A stretch of DNA of 64,000 nucleotides from Takakia lepidozioides (taxonomy: Eukaryota > Streptophyta > Takakiopsida > Takakiales > Takakiaceae), in the NCBI GenBank assembly GCA_030704615.1, contig CM060732.1, positions 33,399,053 to 33,463,052 of the forward strand, written 5' to 3'. Made by a program: the position numbers and the translations under genes. Positions within the stretch are counted from its first letter, which is position 1, and each line of letters starts with the position of its first letter. A model generated the notes under the pieces. It had not been told where the DNA came from, did not search any database, and worked only from the letters and a program-made list of their open reading frames with translations. Shown here piece by piece: positions 21,701-32,445 of the stretch.

Positions 21701-23489
21701 ATCAGCTATGGCCACGTACTTTACCATTCGCGACTTGTACTTTATGCGGGCCCTCACCTCCGCAGCTTTGACATACGATTCGAGTTCCGGGAGGGTTGGA
21801 TTCTTCTCCTCTGACTCCATGTAGAACCTCCGCGCATGTGCCAAATCATGCTGTATTTCGTCTGTCAAGAATGCGCACATAAGATTAGAGATCCTGCTCA
21901 ACACAATTTCTTCTATTGGGGGAGGAGATTAGAAATCACGGCGAAGACCTTTTCTTCTATTGGGGGAGGAGAGACAGATTAGCTCAACAAAACTGTCAGG
22001 AGCTTTACCCGAAATATGTAGTCCACCATGGCGTCGACGCTCAGCCTATACCAGGTTCTGTCTGCCTTTGCCTCCGACTTGCGCAGGAGGTCGGCACTGA
22101 GCGAATTGGCAAACTCTTGCACCCCCTGCTTCCCGACATCCTTCACTCGGAAGAGCATATGGGACAAGTTGGTGGCAATGAAGGCATTCTCAGTCACCTT
22201 GCAGTGCCACATTTCCATCAAACAATACTGAAATGGGAATTTCCATCATATATGAGGATTCGCAATGAAATGACTTCCAAATTCAAAGTCCAAAAGCGAG
22301 AGGGGTTGTAGCTTACGAGTTGATGTCGGCCATTGCAGCTTTGAGAAGACTGCGATCTTTGGGCCCCGCAACCTTCAGCACAACACAATCCACGGCAAAA
22401 TGCCAATCGAGGTCGTTGGGGTGGGCTTGGGCAATGTGCTCCATCCATGCCAGGAGGCGATGATTGCCGTCCCACACGTAGAACATCTTACCGGACAAGT
22501 GCTGGAAAAGAGGATCACTAGCAATCGATCTCTCGAACTCCTCATTTCGCGTTTGCCAATGGGGACCCCATTTGTCCACCTCATCGGAAGTGTAGGCACG
22601 GAAGCTCCGTGGTCGTTCTCAATGGAAACGTAAAACGCGGCAGACCCCATTCGATATCCATCCCGGAAAGAGAATTTCAGCTTGTCGATATCGCTTGGGA
22701 GGGCAGGTCTCACCACCTGCAATGACACCAAGCGGCAAAGGGGAATTCGAAGCTTGGCCGGTACACCATGCCCCCTAGCACCCTGCCATGTTGCTGTGGG
22801 TTGCCTCCAACATCTTGGTAGCGGCCAACTTCATATCCGCCTCAGACATGACGTTTGCTGCAGAGGGGTTTTCCGGCAGCCCACCAGGACCGCCAAATCC
22901 AGCCTGTATGCTTCCGGGTTTGGGGCCTGGGGATGTCCGGGAGGATGTCATCCTGGTCAGAAAGCTCCCTGTCGTCCTCCTCAACAGGGTCAGCCACCTG
23001 CGAAACCACCTCCAGCACTCTCCCCGTCTCTACTGCCCTCTCCCTGGCTTCACCTCGAACTTGCACAATCCGTGCTCTTTCAGGTGTTCTTTCCTCTCCT
23101 CCACTCTCCACCGTATGGGTAATTGCGGGGGCTGCTCTTGCCCGCGATGGTCTAACCGGTGTGTTACTGCCTCTCTGTGGTGTCTTGGAGGGATCCACCG
23201 TCTCTGTGCGTCCCTCGCTTACATTGGCATCTGTCATTTGGGCACCCCTGGCCTCTTCAGCTGCCTTTTCTCTTTCCTCCTGGCTAGCATTCTGTCTCGT
23301 CTGTTCTTTTGCCCTCTCACGGGCTTTCTGTTTCTTACTAGGGCTAGCAGCCAGGGGAGCCCTCCGCGCACTGCTCACTCCCCCCTCCGCAGCCCGTGAC
23401 GGCTCTCTCGCCGGGGATTGCATGTGCTTAGCTTTCTTCTTTTTCTTTGCGTGGGCGGGCCCTACTGCATGTGCATGAACAACCTCCAT
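18713..23489 (-). CDS. ParB/Srx-like plus permuted amino-methyltransferase-like protein, copy E2
   Basis: Read on the minus strand, the gene begins with a basic disordered region (AKKKKKAKHM, many K/R/E/A), then MKLAATKMLEATHSN, LVSLQVVRPALPSDI, KLKFSFRDGYRMGSAAFYVS, FYVWDGNHRLLAW and VDCVVLKV (ParB/Srx-like), then exons homologous to E1 exons 2-5 (ending at 21053), an intron filled with palindromes, a K/R-rich linker, DMILLDIPDGE (about 19600), GCVVVLATRG, and finally RSPAFIQTLMETC with ILDLTCGTG and GASMWAGTLSDRHVFAFELD near 19000-18830. The last E1 exon has no equivalent. Several single-base losses break the frame; the sister fragment at 37620-38735 keeps the frame at four of these places. 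Methyltransferase activity is inferred only from motif order; the altered motif IV leaves catalysis in doubt. Confidence 0.6.
20540..21000. repeat. E2 intronic array: AAATGGCGCCGAATTT with GGCTAAGTCCC
   Basis: About five tandem units of roughly 115-120 bp, each with AAATGGCGCCGAATTT, a CAGTTCAGG segment, CCCTAGGGACTTAGCC and GGCTAAGTCCC. The array sits in the intron equivalent to E1 intron 5. A related array with the same GGCTAAGTCCC lies at the far right end of E2 (30530-30975). Confidence 0.85.
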
Positions 23490-24479
23490 TGCCGGATGCT
23501 GTCCTCATGTCCTCACGCCCTTCACCTGCCATGCCGCCTGCACCAACCTCCCCAATGCATATTCTGTCGTACTCTCGTTGCAAGTCCTCCCGTCCACCAA
23601 CAAAAGGTTTAAGTTTGCCCTCTCGCCCCAAGTTGGGCGATTCAAACATGCGATGAGTTGGAGCTGTCAATGATACCATCAGCGTGTCGGGCTCGTCGTC
23701 ACTCTGTCATTGACAAGAATCGTGAAAACCAACATCGGTGCAAAAACCAGCATCGCAACGAGCAGCGCAACCACCATAGCAACATCGTGTAGCAAAAATG
23801 AAAACATAAACAAGTTTAGGAAGTATGGAGAGCCATGCAACAACAATGAAAACAAATGCAACCATTGCCTGAGAATGACATGCACAAGCAGCCTTCTCCA
23901 GAGCTGCCGGATTTGCACACGCATTGCAAACAATCTAAGGTTCACTCAACTATCTAAAGTTCACTCATCCAGCGAAGCCAGGATGAAGATGCAAAACAAA
24001 GCGAGGTAACAAAGCGAAAGCAAAAAAGAAATCGAACAAACCGAAAGCAGAAGTGGCTTGCCTGAGAGTACTCGGCCTCAGTTGGCGCGGGTTGTGAGCA
24101 AGACACTGGAATCTCCTGCTGGAGCTTCAGTTTGGCCATGCGAGAGATTGGCCGTCGTCCGTAGTACAAAGCTTTCAACTTCCGCCGCGGTCTGGATGTG
24201 AGGTCTCTCTCAGGAGAGCCACGCCCTTCAGGCCGCATAAGTCCCAACCAAAAAGATCTCCGTTTTTGGGGTACATGCCTCGAATAGCATATTAAGCCAA
24301 GATTAGCATGAGATTTAGGGTACGTATCCAGGAAGCCATGCGTCGCCAGCCCGAATGAAAACCGACGGCGGTGGACATTTATTGCCCAACTGCGCAATTA
24401 AATGTCGGATGAAGCCCTCCATGTCGGATGAAAATCAACGTAAAGAGGCCCGGAATCTCCAACGTAGAGGTAATTCAGA
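23490..24479. other. E2 promoter-side region of the methylase-like gene
   Basis: A possible upstream minus-strand exon (23679-23490, glycine- and arginine-rich) adjoins the gene. Beyond it I see no convincing coding sequence. As the space between two divergent genes it should contain the promoter of the minus-strand gene, but no specific element stands out. Confidence 0.4.
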
Positions 24480-25860
24480 GCGCTGCACGATGGAATTCCG
24501 GCGCCGGATTTCCATCCTGCTGGTAATTCGGAGCGCAGCAGGATGGAAATTCAGCGCCGAATTTCCATCCAGCAAGGTAGGGCGGCGCTGGAAATTCCCT
24601 CACGCAGGTAATTCAGACGGGATGGATGGAAATCCGGTGCCGGATTTCCATCCGCACAGGTAGGGCGGCGCTGGAAATTTCCCTCACGCAAGTAATTCAG
24701 AAGCGGATGGATGGAAACGGCGCCGGATTTCCATCCGCGCAGGTAGGGCGGCGCGCCAAATTCCCCTCACGCAGGTAATTCAGAAGCGGATGGATGGAAA
24801 TCCGGCGCCGGATTTCCATCCGCACAGGTAGGGGCGCGCCAAATTTCCCTCACGCAGGTAATTCGCAGGCGCATGGATGGAAATCCGGCGCCGCATTTCC
24901 ATCCAGCAGGTAATTCGAATCCCCGATGGATGGAAATCCGGCGCCGCATTTCCATCCTGCAGGTAATTCGAATCCCCGATGGAGGGATCCGGCGCGAATT
25001 TCCATCCAGCAGGTAATTCGAATCCCGGATGGATGGAAATTCGGTGCCGAATTTCCATCCAGCAGTGTAATTGGAATCGGATGGATGGAAATTCGGTGCC
25101 GAATTTCATCCTTATTGAATGGATGAAATTCAGGATTAATGGAATCCCGGATGGATGGAAATCCGGCGCCGAATTTCCATCCTGCAGTAATTCATTGGTG
25201 GAAATCGGCGGATCCAGCAGGTATGGAATGATGGAATCTGGCGCCGAATTTCCATCCTGCAGGTAATTCGAAACCCGATGATGGAAATCCGGCGCCGAAT
25301 TTCCATCCAGCAGGTAAGTCGGATCGCTGGCGTATGAATATTTGGCGCCAAATTTCCATTCACCAGGTATTTCATCGCTCAAAATTACCTTCCTGCAGGT
25401 AATTCTGATCGATAGATTACCTTCATGCAGGTAATTCTGAGCGAGGGATTACCTTCCTACCTTCATCGATCAGAATTACCTGCAGGAAGGTAATTCTCAG
25501 ATCAGAATTACCTGCAGGAAGGTAATTCTGAGCGATGAAATACCTGGTGAATGGAAATTCGGCGCCGGATTTCCATCCATCCGGGATTCCACTTACCTGC
25601 TGGATGGAAATTCGGCGCCGAATTTCCATCCATCCGTGATTCGAATTACCTGCAGGATGGAAATTCGGCACCGGATTTTCATCCATCGGGGATTCGAATT
25701 ACCTACAGGATGGAAATGCGGCGCCGGATTTCGATCCATCCGGGATTCCACTTACGTGCTGAATGGAAATTCGGCGCCGGATTTCCATCCATCCGGGATT
25801 GCACTTACTTGCTGGATGGAAATTCGGCGCCGAATTTTCATCCGGGGGATGGTCTCTGTC
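24480..25860. repeat. E2 central bidirectional palindrome array (AAATTCGGCGCCGAATTT)
   Basis: Units of about 50-65 bp consist of GCAGGTAATTCGAATCCC, GGATGGATGGAAA and a palindrome with core ATTCGGCGCCGAAT (variants TCCGGCGCCGGA, TTCGGTGCCGAA). Units left of about 25440 read in one direction and units right of about 25470 are their reverse complements, so the array is itself a large imperfect palindrome. The centre (25380-25550) contains repeats of ATTACCTGCAGGAAGGTAAT. ORFs such as SAPDFHPSGI and EIRRRISI here are repeat artefacts. Confidence 0.9.
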
Positions 25861-26520
25861 GGAGAGGTGCCGGCCTCTCCGCCGCTCTGTTGGATATTCG
25901 GTGCCGAATTTCCGTCCGGGGGTTGAAATATGACGGCCAGGTGCCGACCTCTCCCCCCTCCCCGACTGCATTGGAACGGCCCCGGATTGAAATTCGGCGC
26001 CGTTTTCCCATCTGGGGAGGTTTTTATGTCGGCCAGTTTTCGGTCTGACCCCCCCACACGACTTCCTTTGGGAGGGCCCGGATGGAAATTCGGCGCCGAA
26101 TCTCCATCGAGGGGATGTTCTCTGTCGAACACGTGCCGACCTCTACGCCCGAGGCGACTTCATCCGGGCGTCCCCTGTTCGATATTCGGTGCCGAATTTC
26201 CGTCCGGGGGTTGAAATGTGACGGCCAAGTGCCGGCCTCTCCCCCCTCCCCGACTGCATCCGAACCACCCCGGATGGAAATTCGGCGCCGTTTTTCCATC
26301 TGGGGATGTTTTTATGCCGGCCAGTTTTCGACCTGACCCCCCGACACGACTTCCTTTGGGGGGCCCGGATGGAAATTCGGCGCCGAATCTCCATCCAGGG
26401 GATGTTCTCTGTCGCACACGCGCCGGCCTCTGCGCCCGAGGCAACTTCATCCGGGCTTCCCCTGTTGGATATTAGGTGCCGAATTTCCATTTGGGGGTAG
26501 TAATGTAACGGCACGGTGCC
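25861..26520. repeat. E2 tandem repeat of about 300 bp containing GGCGCC palindromes
   Basis: Just over two units repeat the order GTTCTCTGTCG, GTGCCGACCTCT, a palindrome ATTCGGTGCCGAAT, GGGGGTTGAAAT, GACGGCCA, another GGCGCC palindrome, TTTTTATG and GGCCAGTTTTCG. Each unit thus carries three GGYRCC palindromes. The repeat ends about 270 bp before the transposase start and is likely part of its promoter region. Confidence 0.85.
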
Positions 26521-26794
26521 GGCTTCTCCCCTTCAGCCGTCATCATCCGGACGGCCCTCCACTTTCTGACTACATACCGTTGGCAGTTATTGCGCAAAGA
26601 CCAGGGGCCGCATTCCGGAGACAAAGTTCATTAACACTCTGACTATGGATTTTTGAGATAGTTGGCTCCCTGGATTTGGATCAGGCTTCGTCGCTCGGAC
26701 AAATCGGCATCGCATTCATTCCCATCGCTGCATCCCCCTTCTACCAGGGAGCTTCCCCGCACGCCATCCTGGCAGTCATGTGTGCACATCTCCC

Positions 26795-29700
26795 ATGGCG
26801 GAAAACCCGAGCGCTACAGTGTACTGCCCTCCTCACGAGCATAGAGCTTCATTTCCGTGCAGAGGGGACATCTGCCGGGTGATGGAGAAATATCTGTGCG
26901 TTCGATACCACCTGAAACCGGGGTCAGTTTTTTTGGAGGAGGAAAGGAAGGACTCTAACGGCCTTGTTGTTGAGAGTATTGTTGTGCTCCACGATGATTT
27001 CGGCGATGGCAGGGAATGGCGAGTTCCACCATCGGACAGCGTCATATACAGGGCTGTTGGGGACTTCATTTGCCCGCCAAATGCACCTTCTATCCTGGCG
27101 CCTTCCACGAAACAATCCGCGAATCAGAGAGTGGCTACCTCAAAGAGAGAAGTCCGCAACGAAGTAAATCCAGAGCCGAACCCATCCATGAAGACAAGCG
27201 AGAACCGGGTTGTTCACAACCTGTCCGACTCAGACGAGGTCATGGAAGTTCCGAGGTCGTCCTGGAGATCAGGCAAGTCCTCAATGGACGTCAGTGGAGG
27301 AGGGAGTCATATTCCCAGCACGAGCACCGCAGTTCGATCTATTCTTGAAATTCTGCGAGGGCTTCACCTGGAGGGACACCGGTCGGAGCTGGCCGGGCTG
27401 GACTACAGCAAGTTTGCAATTAAATCGGTTACATGCCTTCCCACCGACGTCGACGGTAATATCTTCTTTGAGTTCCCTCCTCGGGCGGACTACTCGAGGG
27501 CGTCCGGAATGTTGACAGATATGGATAGAAAACATGACGGTCATCCTTGGTGCGTTACCAAAACCACCAGCATGAAGATGCTCGATGGTGTGCGGGTGCG
27601 CTACGTTGTTTGTGCGGGCGCGTTGCGGTGTTTCTCCCCAACTTGCTTCCACTTTAAATCCAGAGGTCACAGGAACGAGACCGATAGGACAGGCACAGCT
27701 CATCAACCATTTCGAGCTCAGGAGAAGGTTCCGAACTCCACATTTAAGTGTGCACATTGCAAAGAACCACCACACTGCATGTCTGTTTGTAATGCCAAGC
27801 AGTTCTATGTGTTGCACCGTTTCCCTGACCTCACCCGAGCTTGCATACACGTTGGTTCCCATTGTCACAAATTGGCGAGGGGAACTCGCGGGAGACTGCC
27901 CACGAAGCAGAGCAGCTCGTTCAGGAGGAGGTTACGTTGAGACCGGGTGCCAAACCCAAACAGATACAGCTCCAAGCCGCCCATAAGATGGCATTGGCCA
28001 GAATTATGTCGGAAGACGGCTCCGATAGAGTTCCTCTCGACGGGAAGGAAATGGAGGCATTGCTAGAGTCGGTGTCCCACGTATGTTCACCGAATGTCCG
28101 AAACCACATTGTCTCATGCAAACAGAAAATTGGGCGTGGCTCGGATATGCACTCCATTCTGGAGGTGAAGCGACGATGTGGATATGACTACATTCATGGA
28201 AGTAGGTTTCCAGGACAAGGGACTGAGGCAGATCGTTGTTTCGTATTCAAAATGTCCACATGTGGACCTGGCAGCGGCGTTGAACTGGTCGACAGGATGA
28301 CGAGTGGGAACTTGTCAAACAGTTGGGTCATGTTCGACCATATCAAGCGAATTACAAATCACCAGTGGGTGACAATGGGTGCACATGTCTATGACACCCA
28401 CTGCAGGATGCTAATGACAATTGCTATTTGTGAGATGAAAGGAGAGGACACACAATCGGAGATGCTTCTTTGGCAGGGAATAAACGAACAGATGGCCAAG
28501 GCAGGATTGCCCCCTCCGAATTTCCGTGGTTTCATGGCGGACAACGCACAAGCAAATTGGGCTGCCATCCGAAGGGTGTACGGGCAAGACCCCAATGTTC
28601 CCATGGAAGGCAAGGAGAGATCTTGTGGGTTCCATTTTCTGCAGAGCCTTTCGCAGTACACAACCAGGCTCGTGGCGCCAGATTTCAGAGAGGAGCACCG
28701 TTCCATGTGCCTTGCGTGGAAGCGCACTCCCACCTTGGATGATGCAGAGACACAGTTTGCATGCATACGGGCTTGGTGGACATCGTCAGGTGCTGTAAGG
28801 AAATCAGACGAGGGAGCAATGGTCAGTTGGCTAGCATGGTGGCATTATCGTTTCCTCCAGTTTGGCGACTATATGCGGGAGGTGAGTTGCACGAATTCGC
28901 GTCCCGTTGAATATTATTCTTGGCCATATTTGTAACTTGCTTGTAACCTGAACATGTGCTTGTGCAGGAAATGTGTCTCGACTCCGACACCGACATGCCC
29001 ACGACAAACATGGCCGAATCAGTGCACTCTTCCTGGCATGCCTCCTCTGCAGCGCATCTGGTGGACATCCTCATTGCCACAACGGAGGACATTGTGAGGT
29101 CAATTATGCAGTAATGCAGGTACAACGAGTTCTTGAAAGGGAAACAGTGGGGTTTGGGGCCGGACAGGCAGGAAATACTGATGCGGACTGCCTCTAGATC
29201 GAAGAATCCTCGGAAGTGGGCGGCGGCCTTGCGAGAGGGCCTTCAGGACACGCCATTGCTACGAAGAGGCCAACATCTGGAAGGAGATGTTCATACCCGT
29301 CCAGTGAGACGAAGACTTGACGAGGCACCTGGCGGAGAAGAGGATTCATGGCGAGCTGACAAGAATATTCGCACACTTCCTCGTGGTCCGATGATGTTGC
29401 CCGAGGAGGTCTCGTCGAGCACCGCAAGTCCTGCACGTTCAAGATCGCCATCTCCTTTGAGCACAGGGCGCGTGCCCCGGCAACATAACGAGCCATCTGT
29501 AGTAAAGCAGTACAACATCCCCATTGTGGAGACAAGAGTGTTGGAGTCACAGTGGAGAATTGCGAGGACATTGCCGGCATTTCGAGGGAAGTGCTGCGCC
29601 ATCCGGGTGGATACGAGAGCACGCTGTGGTGAGATGATTCGGAGGAACCCACACGGTGCTGTACCTGTACCTTGTTTCAGCGGCAGATTTTTGACTCCCA

Positions 29701-30386
29701 CATTTGCTCACGCCACAACGCAGACATTTTGGTTCTGTAGGCACGATGTAATGACCTGTGTATTTGGCAAGCCCAAGTACAGGATTCAGGGAATGCCGGA
29801 GCCTCCGGGCGTCTGGCCTGTTGCATCGGGTTGCATCCTCTCTCAGAATGAGGCGGATGCTCTATCTACAGCAGGATTTTGAATGGTGCAACGCACACAC
29901 ATCCCGGCCCACGCATTTCCGGTTCCTCAGACCCAGCCATTGCAGACTGCTCGGTCCAGTAGAGACGGATTGGACAATTCTGCACATCCCACAATGCGAT
30001 TCGGAAGAGTGAAGAGACGACACCCTCCCAACAAGTTGAATGAGACTCGGATTGCCAATGCTCTTGGGATGGCTTGCACTATTCAGAGCTCCGTGGACGT
30101 ACCCCCACCCGGCCTTGGGCGTGTGTATCGGATGGCAACGGCCGGCTCGGCTGTACGCGACGATGTATACACAATTACGATTGGAGTGGAGCCGACTTGC
30201 AATTGTACGGACTTCTCGTTGATGGAAGCAAAGAAGGGTTCCAAGTATTATCCGTGCAAGCATCTGTATTACATTTACCTGAAGAGGTTGAGGATGAACG
30301 TGACTATTGATGACTTTATTCATGCACCGGCGTTGAGCGTGAACGAGCTGCACAAACTCCTCCTTAGGGATTCCATAAATCATTGA
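26795..30386 (+). CDS. MULE-like transposase with SWIM zinc finger, element E2
   Basis: From ATG 26795 the product has GSVFLEEERKDSNGL, an acidic linker, FFEFPPR, DRKHDGHPWCVTKT and a CAGALRCFSPTCFHF cysteine cluster. The catalytic part follows: SWVMFDHIKRITNHQW with VYDTHCRMLMTIAI, GFMADNAQANWAAIRR (second Asp), RSCGFHFLQSLSQY (the C-x2-H of MULE transposases) and a downstream acidic helical segment. An intron lies at 28882-28967. The C-terminus has CNCTDFSLMEAKKGSKYYPC and KHLYYIYLKRL, a CxC...CxH SWIM finger typical of MULEs. Damage: a frame change near 27880 (G-run), TAA at 29112 and TGA at 29880, both followed by continuing homologous-looking sequence, so an unseen intron or decay is possible. 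The N-terminal half has a homologue in E3 (9414-10289). Confidence 0.7.
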
Positions 30387-30529
30387 TGGGGCAAAGGGAA
30401 TCCTCCATATGGATATTTTCAATTGCATTTTGCTATATCAGACTTTTTTTTGCAGTGTAATGAAATGCACCCCAAAACTCCTGAAATGAGGCAATATTCC
30501 ATTCAAACTGAGATCCAATAGAAGCAGTT

Positions 30530-30975
30530 GTGGGGCCATTTCTGGAAAAATGGCGCCGAATTTTTTTTTTTTGGGCCGAAAACTGGCTAAGTCCCAACAT
30601 GCACTGGTACCTGTGTCTGGGAAAATGGCGCCAAATTTCTCTTTTTTGGGCCGAAAACTGGCTAAGTCCCAACATGCACTGGTACCGTGTCTGGAAAAAT
30701 GGCGCCGAATTTCCCTATTTTGCGCCGAAAATTGGCTAAGTCCCAACATGCACTGGTACAGTGTCTGGAAAAATGGCGCCGAATTTCCCTATTTTGCGCC
30801 GAAAACTGGCTAAGTCCGAACATGCACTGGAAAAATGGCGCCGAATTACCTGTCATGAGAGGACCTATAGCCGCGGAATTCGGCACCATTTTTCGCCAGA
30901 GAGACCTATTACCGCGAAATACGTCGCCGTTTTTTCAGGTTACAGACCCTATTACCGCAAAATTCGGCGCCATAT
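30530..30975. repeat. E2 right-end array: AAATGGCGCCGAATTT with GGCTAAGTCCC
   Basis: About five units of roughly 75-80 bp repeat AAATGGCGCCGAATTT, TTTTGCGCCGAAAACTGG, GGCTAAGTCCCAACATGC and ACTGGTAC; the last part has degenerate GGCGCC or GGCACC palindromes near 30885 and 30960. It resembles the intronic array at 20540-21000, 10 kb away in the same element. Confidence 0.85.
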
Positions 30976-31170
30976 TTGCACATGTCGTTGGGAATTGGCA
31001 TGAGCGGAAGACGAAATATCATGAGCACAACTGTCAAAACTGCAATTTTCCCTTCAAGGGGCCGAATAATATATTTGTTTTTCCTGACACATTACATTAA
31101 ATTATTGTTTTTTATTGTTTTTTATTTTCGAAATTTGTACTTCTGCTCATGAAAACCGATTGTCTTACTA

Positions 31171-31211
31171 CTCTGCTCATGCCGCTCATGCCGCTCATGC
31201 TCATGAAATAG
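31171..31211 (+). repeat. Right terminus of E2: CTCATG repeats ending GCTCATGAAATAG
   Basis: The same sequence as the E1 terminus at 9371-9413: GCTCATGCC units then GCTCATGAAATAG. It is followed directly by gypsy RT coding sequence, so this end is the true junction of E2 with its target. Confidence 0.7.
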
Positions 31212-31222
31212 CAAACCTCCCA

Positions 31223-31723
31223 TTCACAGAAGCGGTATTGGACATTGTGGCAGGCCATGAGATGTACTCATTCATGGATGGCTTCAGTGGTTATAATCAA
31301 GTGCAAGTGGCAGAAGAAGACCAGGGAAAGACAGCTTTCATCACAGACTGGGATGCTTATGCATACAAAGTCATGCCTTTTGGACTTTGTAATGCACCAG
31401 CAACCTTTCAAAGAGTAATAAGTGAATCTTTTCATGAGTATCTGGATGATTTCATGCAGGTGTTCTTGGATGATTTCAGTGTGTACAGCTCTAAGAATGA
31501 GCACTTGCATAAATTGGAGTTATGTTTGGCCAGATGCAGGATGAGAGGTCTGGGCCTGAATCCAGAGAAGTGTACTTTCTGTGTGAACTCAAGGGTGCTT
31601 TTGGGACACATTGTGTGTAAGAGGAGACTTCTTGTGGATCCCAGGAAGACAGAGGCCATTAAAGCCTCTCCACCACCAGTAAATGTTAAGAGTCTAAGGA
31701 GATTCCTTGGACAAACCAGTTAA
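31223..31723 (+). pseudogene. pol: Ty3/gypsy reverse transcriptase
   Basis: The frame starts with PFTEAVLDIVAGHEMYSFMD and GFSGYNQVQV, then YKVMPFGLCNAPATFQRVI and VFLDDFSVYS, the catalytic (Y/F)xDD box, ending LRRFLGQTS where the frame is lost. The fingers segment before PFTE is absent because of the E2 junction. Both active-site aspartates are present. Confidence 0.85.
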
Positions 31724-32400
31724 GATTTGTCAAAAGGTATGCACAGATAACAACACCATTGAGCAAGCTTCTGAAGAAAGATGCAATGTTTGCATGGACA
31801 GCTGAATGTCAACAGGCTTTTGAGGAACTTACATTGTCAGTAACAACTACACCTGTGCTGATTAACCCTCACTGGCATGTAGTATTTCATGTTCACTGTG
31901 ATGCCTCAGGAGAAGCGTTGGGAGCGGTGTTAGCCCAAAATGTTACAGGAAATATAGATTCACCTGTGTACTATGCTAGCAGGTTGATGAACAGTGCTGA
32001 AAGGAAACTATAGCACAACTGAAAGAGAAGCACTGACAATGATTTATGCAGTCAAGAAATTCAGGCATTACCTATTGGGAAGAAAATTTATGTTTTATGT
32101 GGATCACCGGGCTCTGATATATCTAGTGAACAAACCTTTGATAAGTGGAAGGATAACAAGGTGGTTAATAATCTTGCACAAGTTTGAGTTTGAAGTTGTT
32201 TACAAGCCTGGCCGTTTGCATCTTGTGGCAGATCATTTGTCACGCCTAACAATAGGAGAGCCCGCCACAGGAGTAGACGACCAATTACCTGATGCGAGTT
32301 TATTTGCAATGGAGGTGCAAGGAAGTACAGATGAATGGTTAGATTGGCAGTGGACAATCAGATACTACCTTACTCATGGTCAGTGCCCACCTAGTTAAGT
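31724..32400 (+). pseudogene. pol: Ty3/gypsy RNase H
   Basis: Segments include VVFHVHCDASGEALGAVLAQ, STTEREALTMIYAVKKFRHY, FYVDHRALIYLVNKP and VYKPGRLHLVADHLSRL, giving the D-E-D-D pattern of a plant Ty3 RNase H followed by the usual tether to integrase. Frames change near 31725, 32005 and 32395. Confidence 0.8.
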
Positions 32401-32445
32401 AAGGAGCAGAGGAAGAGAATCGCTATCAAGGCTTTACCTTATACT

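Larger units (their letters stand above)
18713..31211. mobile_element. Element E2: most complete copy of the ParB-methylase/MULE-like transposon
   Basis: E2 lies between the protease and the RT of the gypsy element. It carries the methylase-like gene on the minus strand (18713-23489), a 3.3 kb intergenic region with palindrome arrays, the transposase on the plus strand (26795-30386), another array and the CTCATG-rich terminus ending at 31211. The left end is not intact: the sequence stops exactly at the splice donor after the exon equivalent to E1 exon 8, so the last exon and the left terminus are missing, and roughly 0.9 kb of gypsy pol expected between protease and RT is missing too. A deletion spanning the left junction explains both. 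Confidence 0.7.

Noticed and set aside
22788-23478. Plus-strand ORFs of about 200 codons, rich in leucine, serine and cysteine
   Set aside because: They are antisense to the basic N-terminal region of the E2 methylase-like gene.
24767-26514. Many ORFs rich in DGNSAPDFHPSG or MEIRRRISI
   Set aside because: They arise from the E2 repeat arrays; the same peptide appears on both strands because the DNA is palindromic.
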